Source of the DNA: Sphingomonas sanxanigenens DSM 19645 = NX02
GTDB lineage: Bacteria > Pseudomonadota > Alphaproteobacteria > Sphingomonadales > Sphingomonadaceae
Direction of reading: 5' to 3'
Assembly: GCF_000512205.2 (NCBI RefSeq)
Contig: NZ_CP006644.1
Coordinates: 4,044,501-4,108,500, forward strand
DNA length: 64,000 bases
Every line of letters begins with the position of its first letter. The first letter of the stretch is position 1. The notes under the pieces are model-generated. The model was not told where the DNA came from. It searched no databases and saw nothing but the letters and a program-made list of their open reading frames with translations. Shown here one piece after another: positions 42,426-51,495 of this stretch. The translations under genes were made by a program, and so were the position numbers.

Positions 42426-43341
42426 CGCGGCGCTCCCCGACCCTCTCACGCCGCCGGACTGCGATCTGCGCGGGCTGGAGTATATGCCCCTGCTGGGCAA
42501 TCACCTGTTCGGCAGCGAGTTCAACGCGCGCGCAACGGACAGCGAGTGGCGCGCGGCACTGACGCTATGGTGGGCTGCATGGGGACAGGTGCCGGCCGCT
42601 TCTTTGCCGGACGAGGATACGGCTCTGTGTCGCTTCGCGGATCTCGGAAAGGATGTGAAGTCGTGGCGCAAGCTTCGCGCTGGTGCGCTGCACGGATGGG
42701 TGAAGTGCGCTGACGGGCGGCTCTATCACCCGCTGCTGGCCAAGCAGGCTTTGATCGCCTGGGAAAAGCGGCAGCAGGATCGGCAGGCGCGGACGACCTC
42801 GGCAGAGCGGAAGGCACGGGAACGCGCGGATCGATCGCGCATGTTCGAGGATCTCGCTGCGGTTGGCGTCACGCCGGCATGGAACATTCCAACAGGTGAC
42901 CTACGCGCTCTCGTCACCGAGCATGTCCGTGACCAGTCACGCGAAAAAGTCACACCTGTCACGCCTCCTGTCACACGAAATGTCACGGCTAAGACGGGAC
43001 GGGACGGGACAGTATATTCCGATACTAACGTATCGGGCGCTGACGCGCCGCCGATCGATGTCGTGAAAGCGATGTTCGACGAGGGCGTCGCCTTGCTTGG
43101 CCAGTACGGCCGGAACGCCAGTTCCTCGCGAAGCATCATCGGGAAGTGGCGCAACGCTCGCGGACCCGATTGGGTGTTGAGGGCGATCCGCGCTGCCAAG
43201 GCCGAAGCGACGGGCGATCCTGTGGAATGGATCCAGGGCCGCCTTCGGCGCGAGAACTCCGACGAGGATGAGCGGGCGGCGTACAGGCGGCTCGCGGTTC
43301 AGGAATATCTGGAAGCCGACAAAGCGGCAGGGAGGGCATGA
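42418..43341 (+). CDS. Phage replication-region protein, DUF1376-like N-terminus (307 aa)
   Basis: The N-terminal ~100 residues (LTLWWAAWGQVPAASLPDED ... FADLGKDVKSWRKLR ... GWVKCADGRLYHPLL) match the DUF1376-type domain found in phage replication proteins. A basic helical stretch follows (QQDRQARTTSAERKARERAD). A variable linker and the C-terminal MFDEGVALLGQYGRNASSSRSIIGKW complete it. It starts in the last codons of the helicase gene. It may load helicase or bind the origin; that is inferred from family and position. Confidence 0.75.
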   Translation: MSDAALPDPLTPPDCDLRGLEYMPLLGNHLFGSEFNARATDSEWRAALTLWWAAWGQVPAASLPDEDTALCRFADLGKDVKSWRKLRAGALHGWVKCADGRLYHPLLAKQALIAWEKRQQDRQARTTSAERKARERADRSRMFEDLAAVGVTPAWNIPTGDLRALVTEHVRDQSREKVTPVTPPVTRNVTAKTGRDGTVYSDTNVSGADAPPIDVVKAMFDEGVALLGQYGRNASSSRSIIGKWRNARGPDWVLRAIRAAKAEATGDPVEWIQGRLRRENSDEDERAAYRRLAVQEYLEADKAAGRA

Positions 43342-43958
43342 TGGAGAACGGAAACTGGTGCATCCTGCGCACGGCTGCGCCTAGCACCCTGCGATTGATG
43401 GAGTCTCTGGTCTCGGCCGGCTTCGATGCCTGGACACCGACTGTCACGCTTTCCCGCCGCCTGCCTCGATCGAGGAAGCGTGTTCAATACCCGGTGCCAC
43501 TGGTCTCTCGGTTCGTGTTCGCTCGTGCCGATCGGATCGACGATCTCGTCAGGTTGGCCGCCACCGAGCGCAAAGCTCAACCGGCCTTCTCGGTGTTCCG
43601 GTACATGGGCGGATACCCGCTGATCTCTGACCGCAACCTCGAGCCGTTGCGCACGGCGGAACAGCGGGAGAAGCCGAAAGAGGATCGACGCGCCTTCGCA
43701 AAAGGTGAAGCGGTCCGCTTGGCCGAGGGCGCCTTCGCCGGCATGTCGGGAATCGTGGAACTCGCCAAGGGCAGCCATGTGCTGGTGTGCTTTCCGGGCT
43801 GGCGGATCCCCATCAAAATAGAGGCTTTCCATCTGCGCCCGGATGTTGCAAAAGTCGGTACGCCTTCACGGGCGCGGCTGGCACGACCGGCAGACGAGAG
43901 AAATGAAGCGGCGCCCAAGACGGTGGCCGGCCTCGTCCCAACCGAGCAGGTGCAATGA
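43338..43958 (+). CDS. NusG-like phage transcription elongation/antitermination protein
   Basis: The 206-residue protein has a NusG N-terminal-like domain (NWCILRTAAPSTLRLMESL, TLSRRLPRSRKR, VSRFVFARADRIDDL) and a C-terminal KOW segment (GEAVRLAEGAFAGMSGIVEL). Such phage homologues of NusG or RfaH could act on RNA polymerase to allow read-through into the late genes. It sits at the end of the replication genes and before the terminase, a suitable place for a late-gene regulator. The basic tail is phage-specific. Two adjacent ATGs (43338 and 43341) are possible starts. Confidence 0.8.
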   Translation: MMENGNWCILRTAAPSTLRLMESLVSAGFDAWTPTVTLSRRLPRSRKRVQYPVPLVSRFVFARADRIDDLVRLAATERKAQPAFSVFRYMGGYPLISDRNLEPLRTAEQREKPKEDRRAFAKGEAVRLAEGAFAGMSGIVELAKGSHVLVCFPGWRIPIKIEAFHLRPDVAKVGTPSRARLARPADERNEAAPKTVAGLVPTEQVQ

Positions 43959-44281
43959 TGCACTTGGGCGGTCGTCAAAAACTCGTCCAGAGCACATCGG
44001 GTAAGCCCCAGCATGATAGCTGGTACAAGACAGCGCGCTGGCAACGGCGCCGCGCTGCCCAGCTAAGAGACGAGCCCCTCTGCCGGATGTGCCAGGGCGA
44101 GGGGCGCATCACGGCGGCGACCATTGCCGACCACGTCATCCCCCACCGCGGCGACCCCGTGCTGTTCTGGCAAGGCGAACTGCAGTCCCTGTGCAAGCCT
44201 CACCATGACCGGGACAAGCAGCGCATCGAGCGCGGCGGTAAGCCTCGGCAAGCGATCGGACTAGATGGATGGCCCGTGTGA
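43955..44281 (+). CDS. HNH endonuclease
   Basis: This 108-residue nuclease shows zinc-binding Cys43 and Cys46 (CRMC), the HNH core ADHVIPHRGD (His60, His64) and the closing LCKPHHDRDK (Cys80, His83, His84). Small HNH nucleases next to terminase genes in HK97-type phages assist DNA packaging by nicking. It starts in the overlap with the NusG-like gene. It is complete and probably active. Confidence 0.9.
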   Translation: MMHLGGRQKLVQSTSGKPQHDSWYKTARWQRRRAAQLRDEPLCRMCQGEGRITAATIADHVIPHRGDPVLFWQGELQSLCKPHHDRDKQRIERGGKPRQAIGLDGWPV

Positions 44282-44457
44282 CCGTGACCCTTCGATCCGT
44301 ATCGCGCTGGTGGCTGCGCCCCGCGATAGGTGGCGTTGTGTTCGTGACCTGGCTGGCCGGCAAGATGCGGCCGTCACGGCAGGACATCTACATCGATAGG
44401 CTCAAGGCTGCGATCTCGTGGCTCGTCGAGCGCGGTGTGAAGGTGAGGGCCGAGTGA
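44269..44457 (+). CDS. Small phage membrane protein (62 aa)
   Basis: The product has one probable membrane helix (WLRPAIGGVVFVTWLAG) and a basic, helical tail (IDRLKAAISWLVERGVKVRAE). It begins inside the HNH gene's last codons and overlaps the next small ORF by 4 bases. Position and topology would suit a membrane-associated accessory protein; there is no specific evidence for holin activity. Confidence 0.5.
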   Translation: MARVTVTLRSVSRWWLRPAIGGVVFVTWLAGKMRPSRQDIYIDRLKAAISWLVERGVKVRAE

Positions 44458-44639
44458 CTGTCATCGATGCATCGGATGCGATCAGGACGGCGATGGCGAG
44501 CCTCGGGCTGGTCGGATCGTTCGACGTGCGATGGCAAGGATCACGGTCGACCGGATGGGTTGGGAAGCCTGGTGAGGGTGACGACGTTGCGGTCGTCGTG
44601 ACGATCGAAAAACTGCCTCCCCTTTCACCGACGCCATGA
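44454..44639 (+). CDS. Small phage hypothetical protein (61 aa)
   Basis: GTG at 44454 overlaps the previous stop (GTGA) and opens 61 codons beginning MTVIDASDAIRTAM. There is no recognised domain. It is supported mainly by its coupling and its open frame; it could be a minor early gene. A ~260-base non-coding region follows. Confidence 0.5.
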   Translation: MTVIDASDAIRTAMASLGLVGSFDVRWQGSRSTGWVGKPGEGDDVAVVVTIEKLPPLSPTP

Positions 44640-44898
44640 TGTCCAAGCGGGTCGGCGTAAAATGCGACGAACCGTTGCCGGTTTCCCTTGCGGCGTAATA
44701 AAATTTCGTTCGCTCGACACAAAATGTCCCACGATATGGAATTGCTATTCAACGCAATGAAATTACGTGCGTTTGGATTGAAATATTCTTGCGCGTAACA
44801 AAATTGCGGCGGGGGGACATGAAAAGTCCGGAGCCCTTCGCTTCTAGGGCGGGCCTGAAAAACACATTTTTGCAAATTGATGTCCCGGAAGGTCCAAT
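44640..44898. promoter_or_regulatory. AT-rich gap before the late (packaging) genes, probable late promoter and packaging region
   Basis: This 259-base gap is richer in A and T than its flanks (e.g. AATAAAATTTCGTTCG and ATTGAAATATTCTTGC) and lies directly before the terminase small-subunit gene. A late promoter, a cos or pac site, or both would be expected here. No specific sequence could be assigned. Confidence 0.4.
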
Positions 44899-45291
44899 AT
44901 GGCGACACGCGGAGCGAAGCCGAAGCCGGTCGCGTTGCGGATCGTCGACGGTACGAACAATGTCACCCGGCACGGCACTGAGGCGGACGCGCGCAAGGCG
45001 GTCGACGCGGCGGTGACCAGCTTCGGGAAGCTGACCCGCCCAAGCAAGATGAAGGGCGAAGCGCTGGCGGCGTGGAAGCGCTACATTGAGCCGGCGGCTT
45101 GGCTGGATGGATCACGCGAGCCGGCCGCCATCGCGTTCTGCGAGCTATGGGCCGAGTTCCGGCTCAACACGACCGGCTTTCCGGCGTCGAAGCACGGTCA
45201 GATGCGCGCTTACATGAGCGAGCTCGGCCTGACCGACGAGCGGAACCGCGGCGACACCGGCACCGAGGAACCGGATGAGTTTTTCGGCTGA
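44899..45291 (+). CDS. Phage terminase small subunit, P27 family
   Basis: The 130-residue protein matches the P27-type terminase small subunit: a basic start MATRGAKPKPVALRIVDGTN, then a helical region (KGEALAAWKRYIEPAAWLDG ... AFCELWAEFRL), and an acidic C-terminus. It would bind phage DNA and guide the large subunit for packaging. ATG 44899 follows GGAAGG. It overlaps the large-subunit start by 17 bases. Confidence 0.88.
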   Translation: MATRGAKPKPVALRIVDGTNNVTRHGTEADARKAVDAAVTSFGKLTRPSKMKGEALAAWKRYIEPAAWLDGSREPAAIAFCELWAEFRLNTTGFPASKHGQMRAYMSELGLTDERNRGDTGTEEPDEFFG

Positions 45292-47128
45292 CCGCGCCAC
45301 CGCCTATGCGGAGCGCGTGCTGGCGGGTCTGGTGGTCGCGGGGCCGCATGTTCGCAATGCATGCCGCCGGCATATCGATGATCTGGATCGCGGCTCCGAT
45401 CGCGGCTTGTCGCTCGACCTCGAAAGCGCCGATCGCGCTATCCGCTTCTTCGAAACGAAGCTGAGGCTGAGCGAAGGTCAGTTCGAAGACGCGCCGCTGA
45501 TCCTGCATGAGAGTCAGGCGTTCAAGGTCGGCTCGATATTCGGTTGGAAGCGCGACGGCGGCGTCCGCCGCTTCCGCCGCGCCTACATCGAAGAGGGCAA
45601 GGGCAACGGCAAGAGCCCAATCGCGGGCGGCGTCGGTCTGTACGGCATGATGGCCGACGGTGAGGCAGGCGCCGAGATCTACGCGGCCGGCGCGACGAAG
45701 GACCAGGCGGGCATCCTGTTTCGCGACGCCGTGAACATGGTCGACAAGTCGCCCGACCTGAAGAAACGGATCAAGCAGAGCGGCGGCGCCGGCCGGGTCT
45801 ACAACCTCGCCTATCTGGCGAAGAGCAGCTTTTTCCGTCCGATCAGCCGGGAGGCAAAGCGCACCGGCTCGGGTCCCCGTCCGCACTTCGCGCTGTGCGA
45901 CGAGGTGCACGAACATCCTGACCGCGGCGTGATGGAGATGCTTGAACGCGGCTTCAAGTTCCGCCGCCAGCCGCTGCTGTTCATGATCACGAACAGCGGC
46001 AGCGACCGCAACTCGGTTTGCTGGGAAGAGCACGAACACGCGGTCAAGGTCGCGGCCGGCAACTACGACGCGAAGGACGGGGACGCGCCCTACATCGGCG
46101 AGCCGATCGACGACACCACCTTTAGCTACGTCTGCGCGCTCGACCCGGGCGACGACCCGCTGGAGGATCCCGCCTGCTGGCCGAAGGCCAACCCGCTGCT
46201 GGGGGTGACGATCACAGAGGATTACCTCGCCGGCGTCGTCGCCCAGGCGAAGGCGATGCCGGGCAAGCTCAACGGCATCATGCGGCTGCACTTCTGCCAG
46301 TGGACGGACGCCGAGACCGCATGGATCACACGCGAAACGCTCGAGCCCTGCATCGCGGATTTCGACCCGGCCGAGCACCACGGCAAACCAATTTCGGTCG
46401 CGCTCGACCTTTCGCAGAGCCGCGACATCACCGTGAAGGCGTGCGCCGTCGAGACTGGTAGCGTTGCTCGCGAGGTGGAGATCGATGGCGAAAAGCGGAC
46501 CATTGCCAAGCCGACGTTTGATGTTTGGGTGGAAGCGTGGACGCCGGGCGACACGATCGCGGCCCGCGCGCTGCGAGACAAGCAACCCTACGAGGAATGG
46601 GCCCGAGCCGGCTTCATCCACGCGCCCAAAGGGCAAAGCATCCGGTTCGACCATGTAGCCCAGGCGCTCGCGGAAGATGCGCACGACTTCGACATCCGCA
46701 TGGTGGCTTATGACCGGTACGCGTTCCGCCGGCTCGAGGACGAATGTCACAAGCTTGGGCTGTCGCTTCCCTTCGTTGAGCACCCGCAAGGCGGCACCAA
46801 AAAGGGCAAGCCATCCGAGGCGATGCGGGAGACCGCAAAAGCGGAGGGGCGCGATCCCGAGGGGCTGTGGTTTCCTGGCTCCCTGCGGATCATGGAAGAG
46901 GCAATCCTCGAAGGGCGCGTCCGCTTTCGGCGCAACCCGGTCTTCATTTCCGCGATGATGTCCGCCGTCACCGACGAGGACAAATGGGAAAACCGGTGGC
47001 TCTCCAAAGAGCGCGCCACGAACAAGATCGACGCGGCTGTTGCGGCGTGCATGGCGATAGGAGCGGCTATGACGACGCAGATTTCTCAACGGTCGGTGTA
47101 TGAAACCCGCGGCGTGCTGGCGTTCTGA
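45275..47128 (+). CDS. Phage terminase large subunit
   Basis: This 617-residue packaging motor has an N-terminal ATPase with Walker A-like EEGKGNGKS (~residues 107-115) and Walker B LCDEVHEH (~207-214), followed by an RNase H-like nuclease with Asp in VALDLSQSRD (~377) and a late acidic stretch near EDKWENRW. It is the HK97/P27 type, packing DNA into proheads and cutting it. Its long reverse-strand open frame is a GC-rich shadow. The ATG at 45275 lies in the small-subunit end. Confidence 0.93.
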   Translation: MSFSADRATAYAERVLAGLVVAGPHVRNACRRHIDDLDRGSDRGLSLDLESADRAIRFFETKLRLSEGQFEDAPLILHESQAFKVGSIFGWKRDGGVRRFRRAYIEEGKGNGKSPIAGGVGLYGMMADGEAGAEIYAAGATKDQAGILFRDAVNMVDKSPDLKKRIKQSGGAGRVYNLAYLAKSSFFRPISREAKRTGSGPRPHFALCDEVHEHPDRGVMEMLERGFKFRRQPLLFMITNSGSDRNSVCWEEHEHAVKVAAGNYDAKDGDAPYIGEPIDDTTFSYVCALDPGDDPLEDPACWPKANPLLGVTITEDYLAGVVAQAKAMPGKLNGIMRLHFCQWTDAETAWITRETLEPCIADFDPAEHHGKPISVALDLSQSRDITVKACAVETGSVAREVEIDGEKRTIAKPTFDVWVEAWTPGDTIAARALRDKQPYEEWARAGFIHAPKGQSIRFDHVAQALAEDAHDFDIRMVAYDRYAFRRLEDECHKLGLSLPFVEHPQGGTKKGKPSEAMRETAKAEGRDPEGLWFPGSLRIMEEAILEGRVRFRRNPVFISAMMSAVTDEDKWENRWLSKERATNKIDAAVAACMAIGAAMTTQISQRSVYETRGVLAF

Positions 47129-47130
47129 CA

Positions 47131-48408
47131 GTGGGCGTTATCGATCGAATCGCGACATGGCTTGGCGGCGAAGTCGCACCGCCGGCTGCAGCAACGCCGC
47201 CAGTCGTCGCGCCGGGCGTGCAGGCCTATTCCACCTTCGACCTGAACGATCCCAATCTGCCCGACTTCCTGCGAGACGGCATTGCCAACGCTGCTGGTCG
47301 GCCGGTGACCGAGCGCGGCGCTCTGCGGAACGCAACGTTCTTTCGGGCAATCAATCTGATCTCGTCGGCGGTCGGCATGCTGCCGCTCCACCTGTTCGAG
47401 CGCGAGGCGGATGGCGATCACCGCAAGGCCCGCGAGCATCCTGTGTTCGGGCTGCTGCATGCGAAGCCGAACGGCTACCAAACACCGCTCGAGTTCAAGA
47501 GCTACATGCAGGCGAAGGCGCTGCTGCATGGGGACGGGTTTGCTTACAAGGTCCGGTCGCGCGGGCGCACCATGGCGCTGATCCCGATGGATCCGCGCAA
47601 GGTCGAGGTCACGCTTTCGGCGGAGTGGCGCAAAACGTTCAAATGGACGCGCACCGACGGCCATCGAGTGACGCTCGACCAAGACGAAGTCTTCCACCTG
47701 CGCGCGCCGCTGTCGTCCAATGGGCTCACCGGTGACGCTCTGCTGAAGGTTGCCGCCGAGGCCTTGGGTCTCGCTGACGCCGCCGACAATGCCGCGGCTC
47801 GCCTGATGCGTCATGGCGCCTACGTCGGGGGCGTGCTGAAGCATCCGAAGCAATTGAGCCCGGAAGCCATCGCAAACCTCGCGACGCAATTCGAGCAGCG
47901 TCACAGCGGCCCGGAGAACGCGGGGAAATGGATCGTCGCTGAGGAAGGCATGGAGCCGGCGCCGTTCGGAATGAGCGGCAAGGACGCGCAGGGGCTGGAG
48001 CAGCGCAAGTATCAGGCGGAGGAAGTCTCACGCTTTACCGGTGTCCCGCGCCCATTGCTCATGTTCGATGAAACGAGCTGGGGCAGCGGCATCGAGCAGC
48101 TTGGCCTGTTCCTCGTCACCTACTGCCTGATGCCTTGGTTCGTCGCGTGGGAAGAGGCCATTGCGCGTGATCTGCTGACCGATGCGGAGCGAGAGGTCTA
48201 CTTCGCCAAGTTCAACGAGGGCGCGCTGCTGCGCGGGTCGCTGAAGGAGCAGTCCGAGTTCCTGTCCAAGGCGCTCGGTGGGCCGGGCGCGGCGGGCTTC
48301 ATGGTCCCCAACGAGGCGCGCGAGAAGATGAACATGAACAAGATCCCAGGCGGCGATGAGCCCGCCTGGGGGCAGACGGCGGCCACCCCGCCGGCCGAGG
48401 GAGAGTAG
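47131..48408 (+). CDS. Phage portal protein, HK97 family
   Basis: This 425-residue protein of the HK97 portal family forms the 12-subunit ring through which DNA enters the head. Diagnostic stretches are RNATFFRAINLISSAVGMLP, MALIPMDPRKVEV and SRFTGVPRPLLMFDETSWGS. It starts with GTG at 47131, 2 bases after the terminase stop. The next gene, the head protease, starts 1 base after its stop, as expected for this module. Confidence 0.92.
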   Translation: MGVIDRIATWLGGEVAPPAAATPPVVAPGVQAYSTFDLNDPNLPDFLRDGIANAAGRPVTERGALRNATFFRAINLISSAVGMLPLHLFEREADGDHRKAREHPVFGLLHAKPNGYQTPLEFKSYMQAKALLHGDGFAYKVRSRGRTMALIPMDPRKVEVTLSAEWRKTFKWTRTDGHRVTLDQDEVFHLRAPLSSNGLTGDALLKVAAEALGLADAADNAAARLMRHGAYVGGVLKHPKQLSPEAIANLATQFEQRHSGPENAGKWIVAEEGMEPAPFGMSGKDAQGLEQRKYQAEEVSRFTGVPRPLLMFDETSWGSGIEQLGLFLVTYCLMPWFVAWEEAIARDLLTDAEREVYFAKFNEGALLRGSLKEQSEFLSKALGGPGAAGFMVPNEAREKMNMNKIPGGDEPAWGQTAATPPAEGE

Positions 48409-48409
48409 C

Positions 48410-49291
48410 ATGGCCAACCGATTCCCCGTCTTTGCGAAGGAACGTCCTGGCGCCATGCCGCTGCCGGGCGACCGCACCGTGTCCGCGCTGACCAAGCCGA
48501 ACGTGCTGGAGCGCTGGTCCGAGGACGGCGCCGGCGTTCGGTCGCTGGCGATCGACGACAACGTCATCACCATGTTCGACATCATCGGCGAGGATTTCTG
48601 GTCGGGCGGCGGCATCACGGCGAAGAAGATCGGCGCGCAGCTCCGGGCGATCGGCGCCAAGCCGATAGAGGTGCATCTGAACTCGCCGGGCGGCGACATG
48701 TTCGAGGGCATCGCCATCTACAATGTCCTGCGCGAGCATCCGCAGCCGATCACCGTGAAGATCATGGGCATGGCCGCGAGCGCCGCCTCCATCATCGCGA
48801 TGGCCGGCGACACGATCGAGATCGGCGCCGCCAGCTTCATGATGATCCATAATTGCTGGGTCATGGCGGTCGGCAATCGGCACGACATGGCGGAGACGGC
48901 CGAATGGCTGGCGCCGTTCGACCAAGCGATGGTCGATGTCTACACCGCTCGCACCGGCGCCGAGGGCAAACAGGTCGCGCGCTGGATGGATGCCGAGACC
49001 TACATGTCGGGGACCGTTGCGATCGAGCGCGGCTTCGCTGATGCGCTGCTGCCGTCCGACCAGATCAAGGTCGACGAGAACGCCAAGGCGGCCGACCGCG
49101 AGATCAACGAAATTCGCGCGATGGAGCTGACGCTCGTCGCCGGGGGCATGCCGCGCAGCGATGCGCGCGCCCGCATCAAGAACCTCAAGGGCACGCCAGG
49201 CGCTGCCACTGAGCCTGACGGCACGCCGGGCGCTGCCGATACCGACCTGATGGGCGCGCTCGCCCGTCTGGCAGCATCCACCCGCTCATAG
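48410..49291 (+). CDS. Phage head maturation protease, ClpP-like
   Basis: The 293-residue protein is a ClpP-type serine protease: VHLNSPGGDMFEGIAIYN, the catalytic Ser in GMAASAAS (~residues 119-126) and the His in MMIHNCWVMA (~144). It would cleave the capsid scaffold and delta domain during head maturation. ATG 48410 follows GGAGAGTAGC. A Pro/Gly-rich tail carries two copies of GTPGAA (AGAATEPDGTPGAA region) that could be linker sequence. It lies between portal and capsid genes as usual. Confidence 0.9.
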   Translation: MANRFPVFAKERPGAMPLPGDRTVSALTKPNVLERWSEDGAGVRSLAIDDNVITMFDIIGEDFWSGGGITAKKIGAQLRAIGAKPIEVHLNSPGGDMFEGIAIYNVLREHPQPITVKIMGMAASAASIIAMAGDTIEIGAASFMMIHNCWVMAVGNRHDMAETAEWLAPFDQAMVDVYTARTGAEGKQVARWMDAETYMSGTVAIERGFADALLPSDQIKVDENAKAADREINEIRAMELTLVAGGMPRSDARARIKNLKGTPGAATEPDGTPGAADTDLMGALARLAASTRS

Positions 49292-49302
49292 GGAGCACCA
49301 GA

Positions 49303-50556
49303 ATGAAGCATTATTCGACCGCCGCGCTTCTTGCGGCCGGTGCCGTCGTCGCTGTGCCGCGTGCCGTGGCAGCCGCACCCCGCGCCGACGCCTCCAATCC
49401 CGCCGCGCTGATCGCCCAGATCCAGGCGGGCTGGGAAGAGTTCAAGGGCACCATCGAGGCGAACCTCGGCAAGAAGGCCGATGACGTCGTCGTCAACGAC
49501 AAGCTCGACAAGATCAACGGTTCGCTGGTCGAGCTGGAGAAGGCGCTGGACGAGCAGGCCACCCTCATCGCCGCGAACCGCCTCGGCGGCGCGCCCGGCG
49601 ACATGGAGCCGACCAACCCGGAATATGTGGCCGCCTTCAAGGCGCACATGCGCCGCGGCGATGTCTCGGCGGCCATGTCGGTCGGCACCGCGGCGGACGG
49701 CGGTTATCTCGCGCCGGTCGAGTGGGATCGCACCGTCACCAACAAGCTCAAGCTGCTGTCGCCGATCCGCGCCAATGCGCAGGTCATCTCGATCAGCGGC
49801 AATGGCTTCTCGCGCGTCTACAACGACGGCGTGATCGGCTCCGGCTGGGTCGGTGAAACGGCGGCGCGTCCGGCGACCGCCACCCCGGGCCTGACCTCGC
49901 TGACGTTCAACACGGGCGAGCTTTACGCCAATCCGGCGATCACCCAGACCGCGCTCGACGACGTGGCGATCGACCTCGAGCAGTGGCTCTCGGACGAGGT
50001 CGACGGCGAGTTCTCCATTCAGGAGAACATCGCGTTCCTGTCGGGCAACGGCGTCAACAAGCCCGACGGCATCCTGACCTACGTCACCGGTGCGGCGAAT
50101 GCGGCGAAGCACCCCTTCGGCGCGATCCAGCTCACCACTGCGGCTGCTGCGGCGGCGATCACGACCGACGAGATCATCGACCTCGTCTATTCGCTCCCGA
50201 GCGAGCGCAACGGCATGGCGAAGTTCTATCTGAACCGCTCGTCCCTTGGCCGCCTGCGCAAGCTGAAGGACGGCCAGGGCAACTACATCTGGCAGCCGAC
50301 CTATGTCGCGGGCGAGCCCTCGACTCTGGCCGGTTATCCGGTGATCGAGGTGCCGGGCATGCCGAACGTCGCCACCGGCCTGGTGCCGATCCTCTTCGGC
50401 GACATGGCCGCGACCTACCTGGTCATCGATCGTATCGGCATCCGCGTGCTGCGCGATCCCTTCACCAACAAGCCGTTCGTCCACTTCTACACCACGAAGC
50501 GGGTCGGCGGGGGCGTGCAGAACCCGGAATACATGCGCGCCCTGAAGATGGCCTGA
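49303..50556 (+). CDS. Major capsid protein, HK97 fold
   Basis: This 417-residue HK97-type capsid protein has a helical N-terminal region (residues ~35-95, IQAGWEEFKGTIEANLGKKA, the delta domain removed by the protease) and the capsid core from about GTAADGGYLAPVEWDRTVTN to the end. Unusually, its first ~25 residues (KHYSTAALLAAGAVVAVPRAVA) look like a signal peptide; this is probably part of the delta domain. ATG 49303 follows GGGAGCACCAGA. A small accessory gene follows. Confidence 0.92.
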   Translation: MKHYSTAALLAAGAVVAVPRAVAAAPRADASNPAALIAQIQAGWEEFKGTIEANLGKKADDVVVNDKLDKINGSLVELEKALDEQATLIAANRLGGAPGDMEPTNPEYVAAFKAHMRRGDVSAAMSVGTAADGGYLAPVEWDRTVTNKLKLLSPIRANAQVISISGNGFSRVYNDGVIGSGWVGETAARPATATPGLTSLTFNTGELYANPAITQTALDDVAIDLEQWLSDEVDGEFSIQENIAFLSGNGVNKPDGILTYVTGAANAAKHPFGAIQLTTAAAAAAITTDEIIDLVYSLPSERNGMAKFYLNRSSLGRLRKLKDGQGNYIWQPTYVAGEPSTLAGYPVIEVPGMPNVATGLVPILFGDMAATYLVIDRIGIRVLRDPFTNKPFVHFYTTKRVGGGVQNPEYMRALKMA

Positions 50557-50608
50557 TCGGCCACGGCGCCGCGCCGTGCGGCGCCGTCCCTTCCACAGGA
50601 GAAGATCC

Positions 50609-50896
50609 ATGACCGTGAAGAAGACCGTCGACACGAGCGGCGTGAAGCTGTCTGACGTGCCGGGCAAGCCCGACACCGCCGGCCTGGAGCCGGACAAGCT
50701 GAAGCCGGCCACCGACGTTGCCGCTTCGGGCGCGCTGATCGAGCCGACCATCGTCGAGCGCATCGACACCAAGCATCCGGCCGTTGACGACGAGCCGCGC
50801 AAGGGTGCGTCGAAGGTCAGCAATCAGATCGATTTCAACGATCCGACGCTGACACCGGAAGAGGCCGTCGAACAGAACCTCAAGGCGTCCGACTAA
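50609..50896 (+). CDS. Phage hypothetical protein after capsid (95 aa)
   Basis: The acidic, Pro/Lys-rich protein (KLSDVPGKPDTAGLEPDKLKP ... NDPTLTPEEAVEQNLK) looks mostly disordered. The start at ATG 50609 is supported by AGGAGAAGATCC. Genes in this position often encode head-decoration or fibre proteins or small connectors; there is no direct evidence here. A 56-base gap with a good ribosome site leads to the next gene. Confidence 0.7.
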   Translation: MTVKKTVDTSGVKLSDVPGKPDTAGLEPDKLKPATDVAASGALIEPTIVERIDTKHPAVDDEPRKGASKVSNQIDFNDPTLTPEEAVEQNLKASD

Positions 50897-50952
50897 GTCG
50901 AATCCTCCCGCAGGCGGCCGGGCAAGCCGCCACAAGTTTCACGGAGGTGGCA

Positions 50953-51495
50953 ATGCCCGAGCCTATCACCTTGGCCGAAGCTAAGGCGCATTGCCGCGTG
51001 CTCGACGATAGCGAGGACAGCCTGTTCCCGGGCTGGATCGCTGCCGCTCGGGAGGTTGTCGAGAATTTCACAGGACACATCCTTGCGCCGCGCGAGGTGA
51101 CGCAAACCTTCGATGACTTCGGACGGGTGGAGTTGCGGGCGTGGCCGATCGCTGCGGATGCGGTGTTCGTGGTCAGCTACACCGATCCCGCCGGGGTGGA
51201 TCACGTCGTAGGCGATGCCCGCTTGATCTCGGGGGTGCGCCCCGCGAGGCTTCGACCGGCTTTTGGCGCCGCATGGCCCATGCCCCTCTATTCGCCTGGC
51301 GCTGTCAGTGTCACTGTCACTGCCGGATATGCGACGCCCGCCGATGTGCCGCAGTCGCTCAAGCAGGCGATGCTCCTGCTCATCGGCCACTATTTCGCCA
51401 ATCGCGACGCGGTGATCACCGGCACGATCTCCGGCGAACTGCCGCTCGGTGTTGAAGCCCTTTGCCGGCCTTATCGAATGGTGTGGATCGCGTGA
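50953..51495 (+). CDS. Head-tail connector protein (gp6-like)
   Basis: The 180-residue protein matches phage head-tail connector (gp6/YqbG-type) proteins: LAEAKAHCRVLDDSEDSLFPG followed by helical AAREVVENFTGHILAPREVTQTF and a C-terminal TAGYATPADVPQSLKQAMLLL. ATG 50953 was preferred over GTG 50947 because GGAGG lies at the right distance. It would form the ring below the portal. It overlaps the next gene by 4 bases (GTGA). Confidence 0.85.
   Translation: MPEPITLAEAKAHCRVLDDSEDSLFPGWIAAAREVVENFTGHILAPREVTQTFDDFGRVELRAWPIAADAVFVVSYTDPAGVDHVVGDARLISGVRPARLRPAFGAAWPMPLYSPGAVSVTVTAGYATPADVPQSLKQAMLLLIGHYFANRDAVITGTISGELPLGVEALCRPYRMVWIA

Noticed and set aside
45164-47089. Reverse-strand open frame of 641 codons under the terminase large subunit
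   Set aside because: It is antisense to a gene with Walker motifs and normal length, and its translation looks like reverse-frame His/Arg/Val-rich noise.
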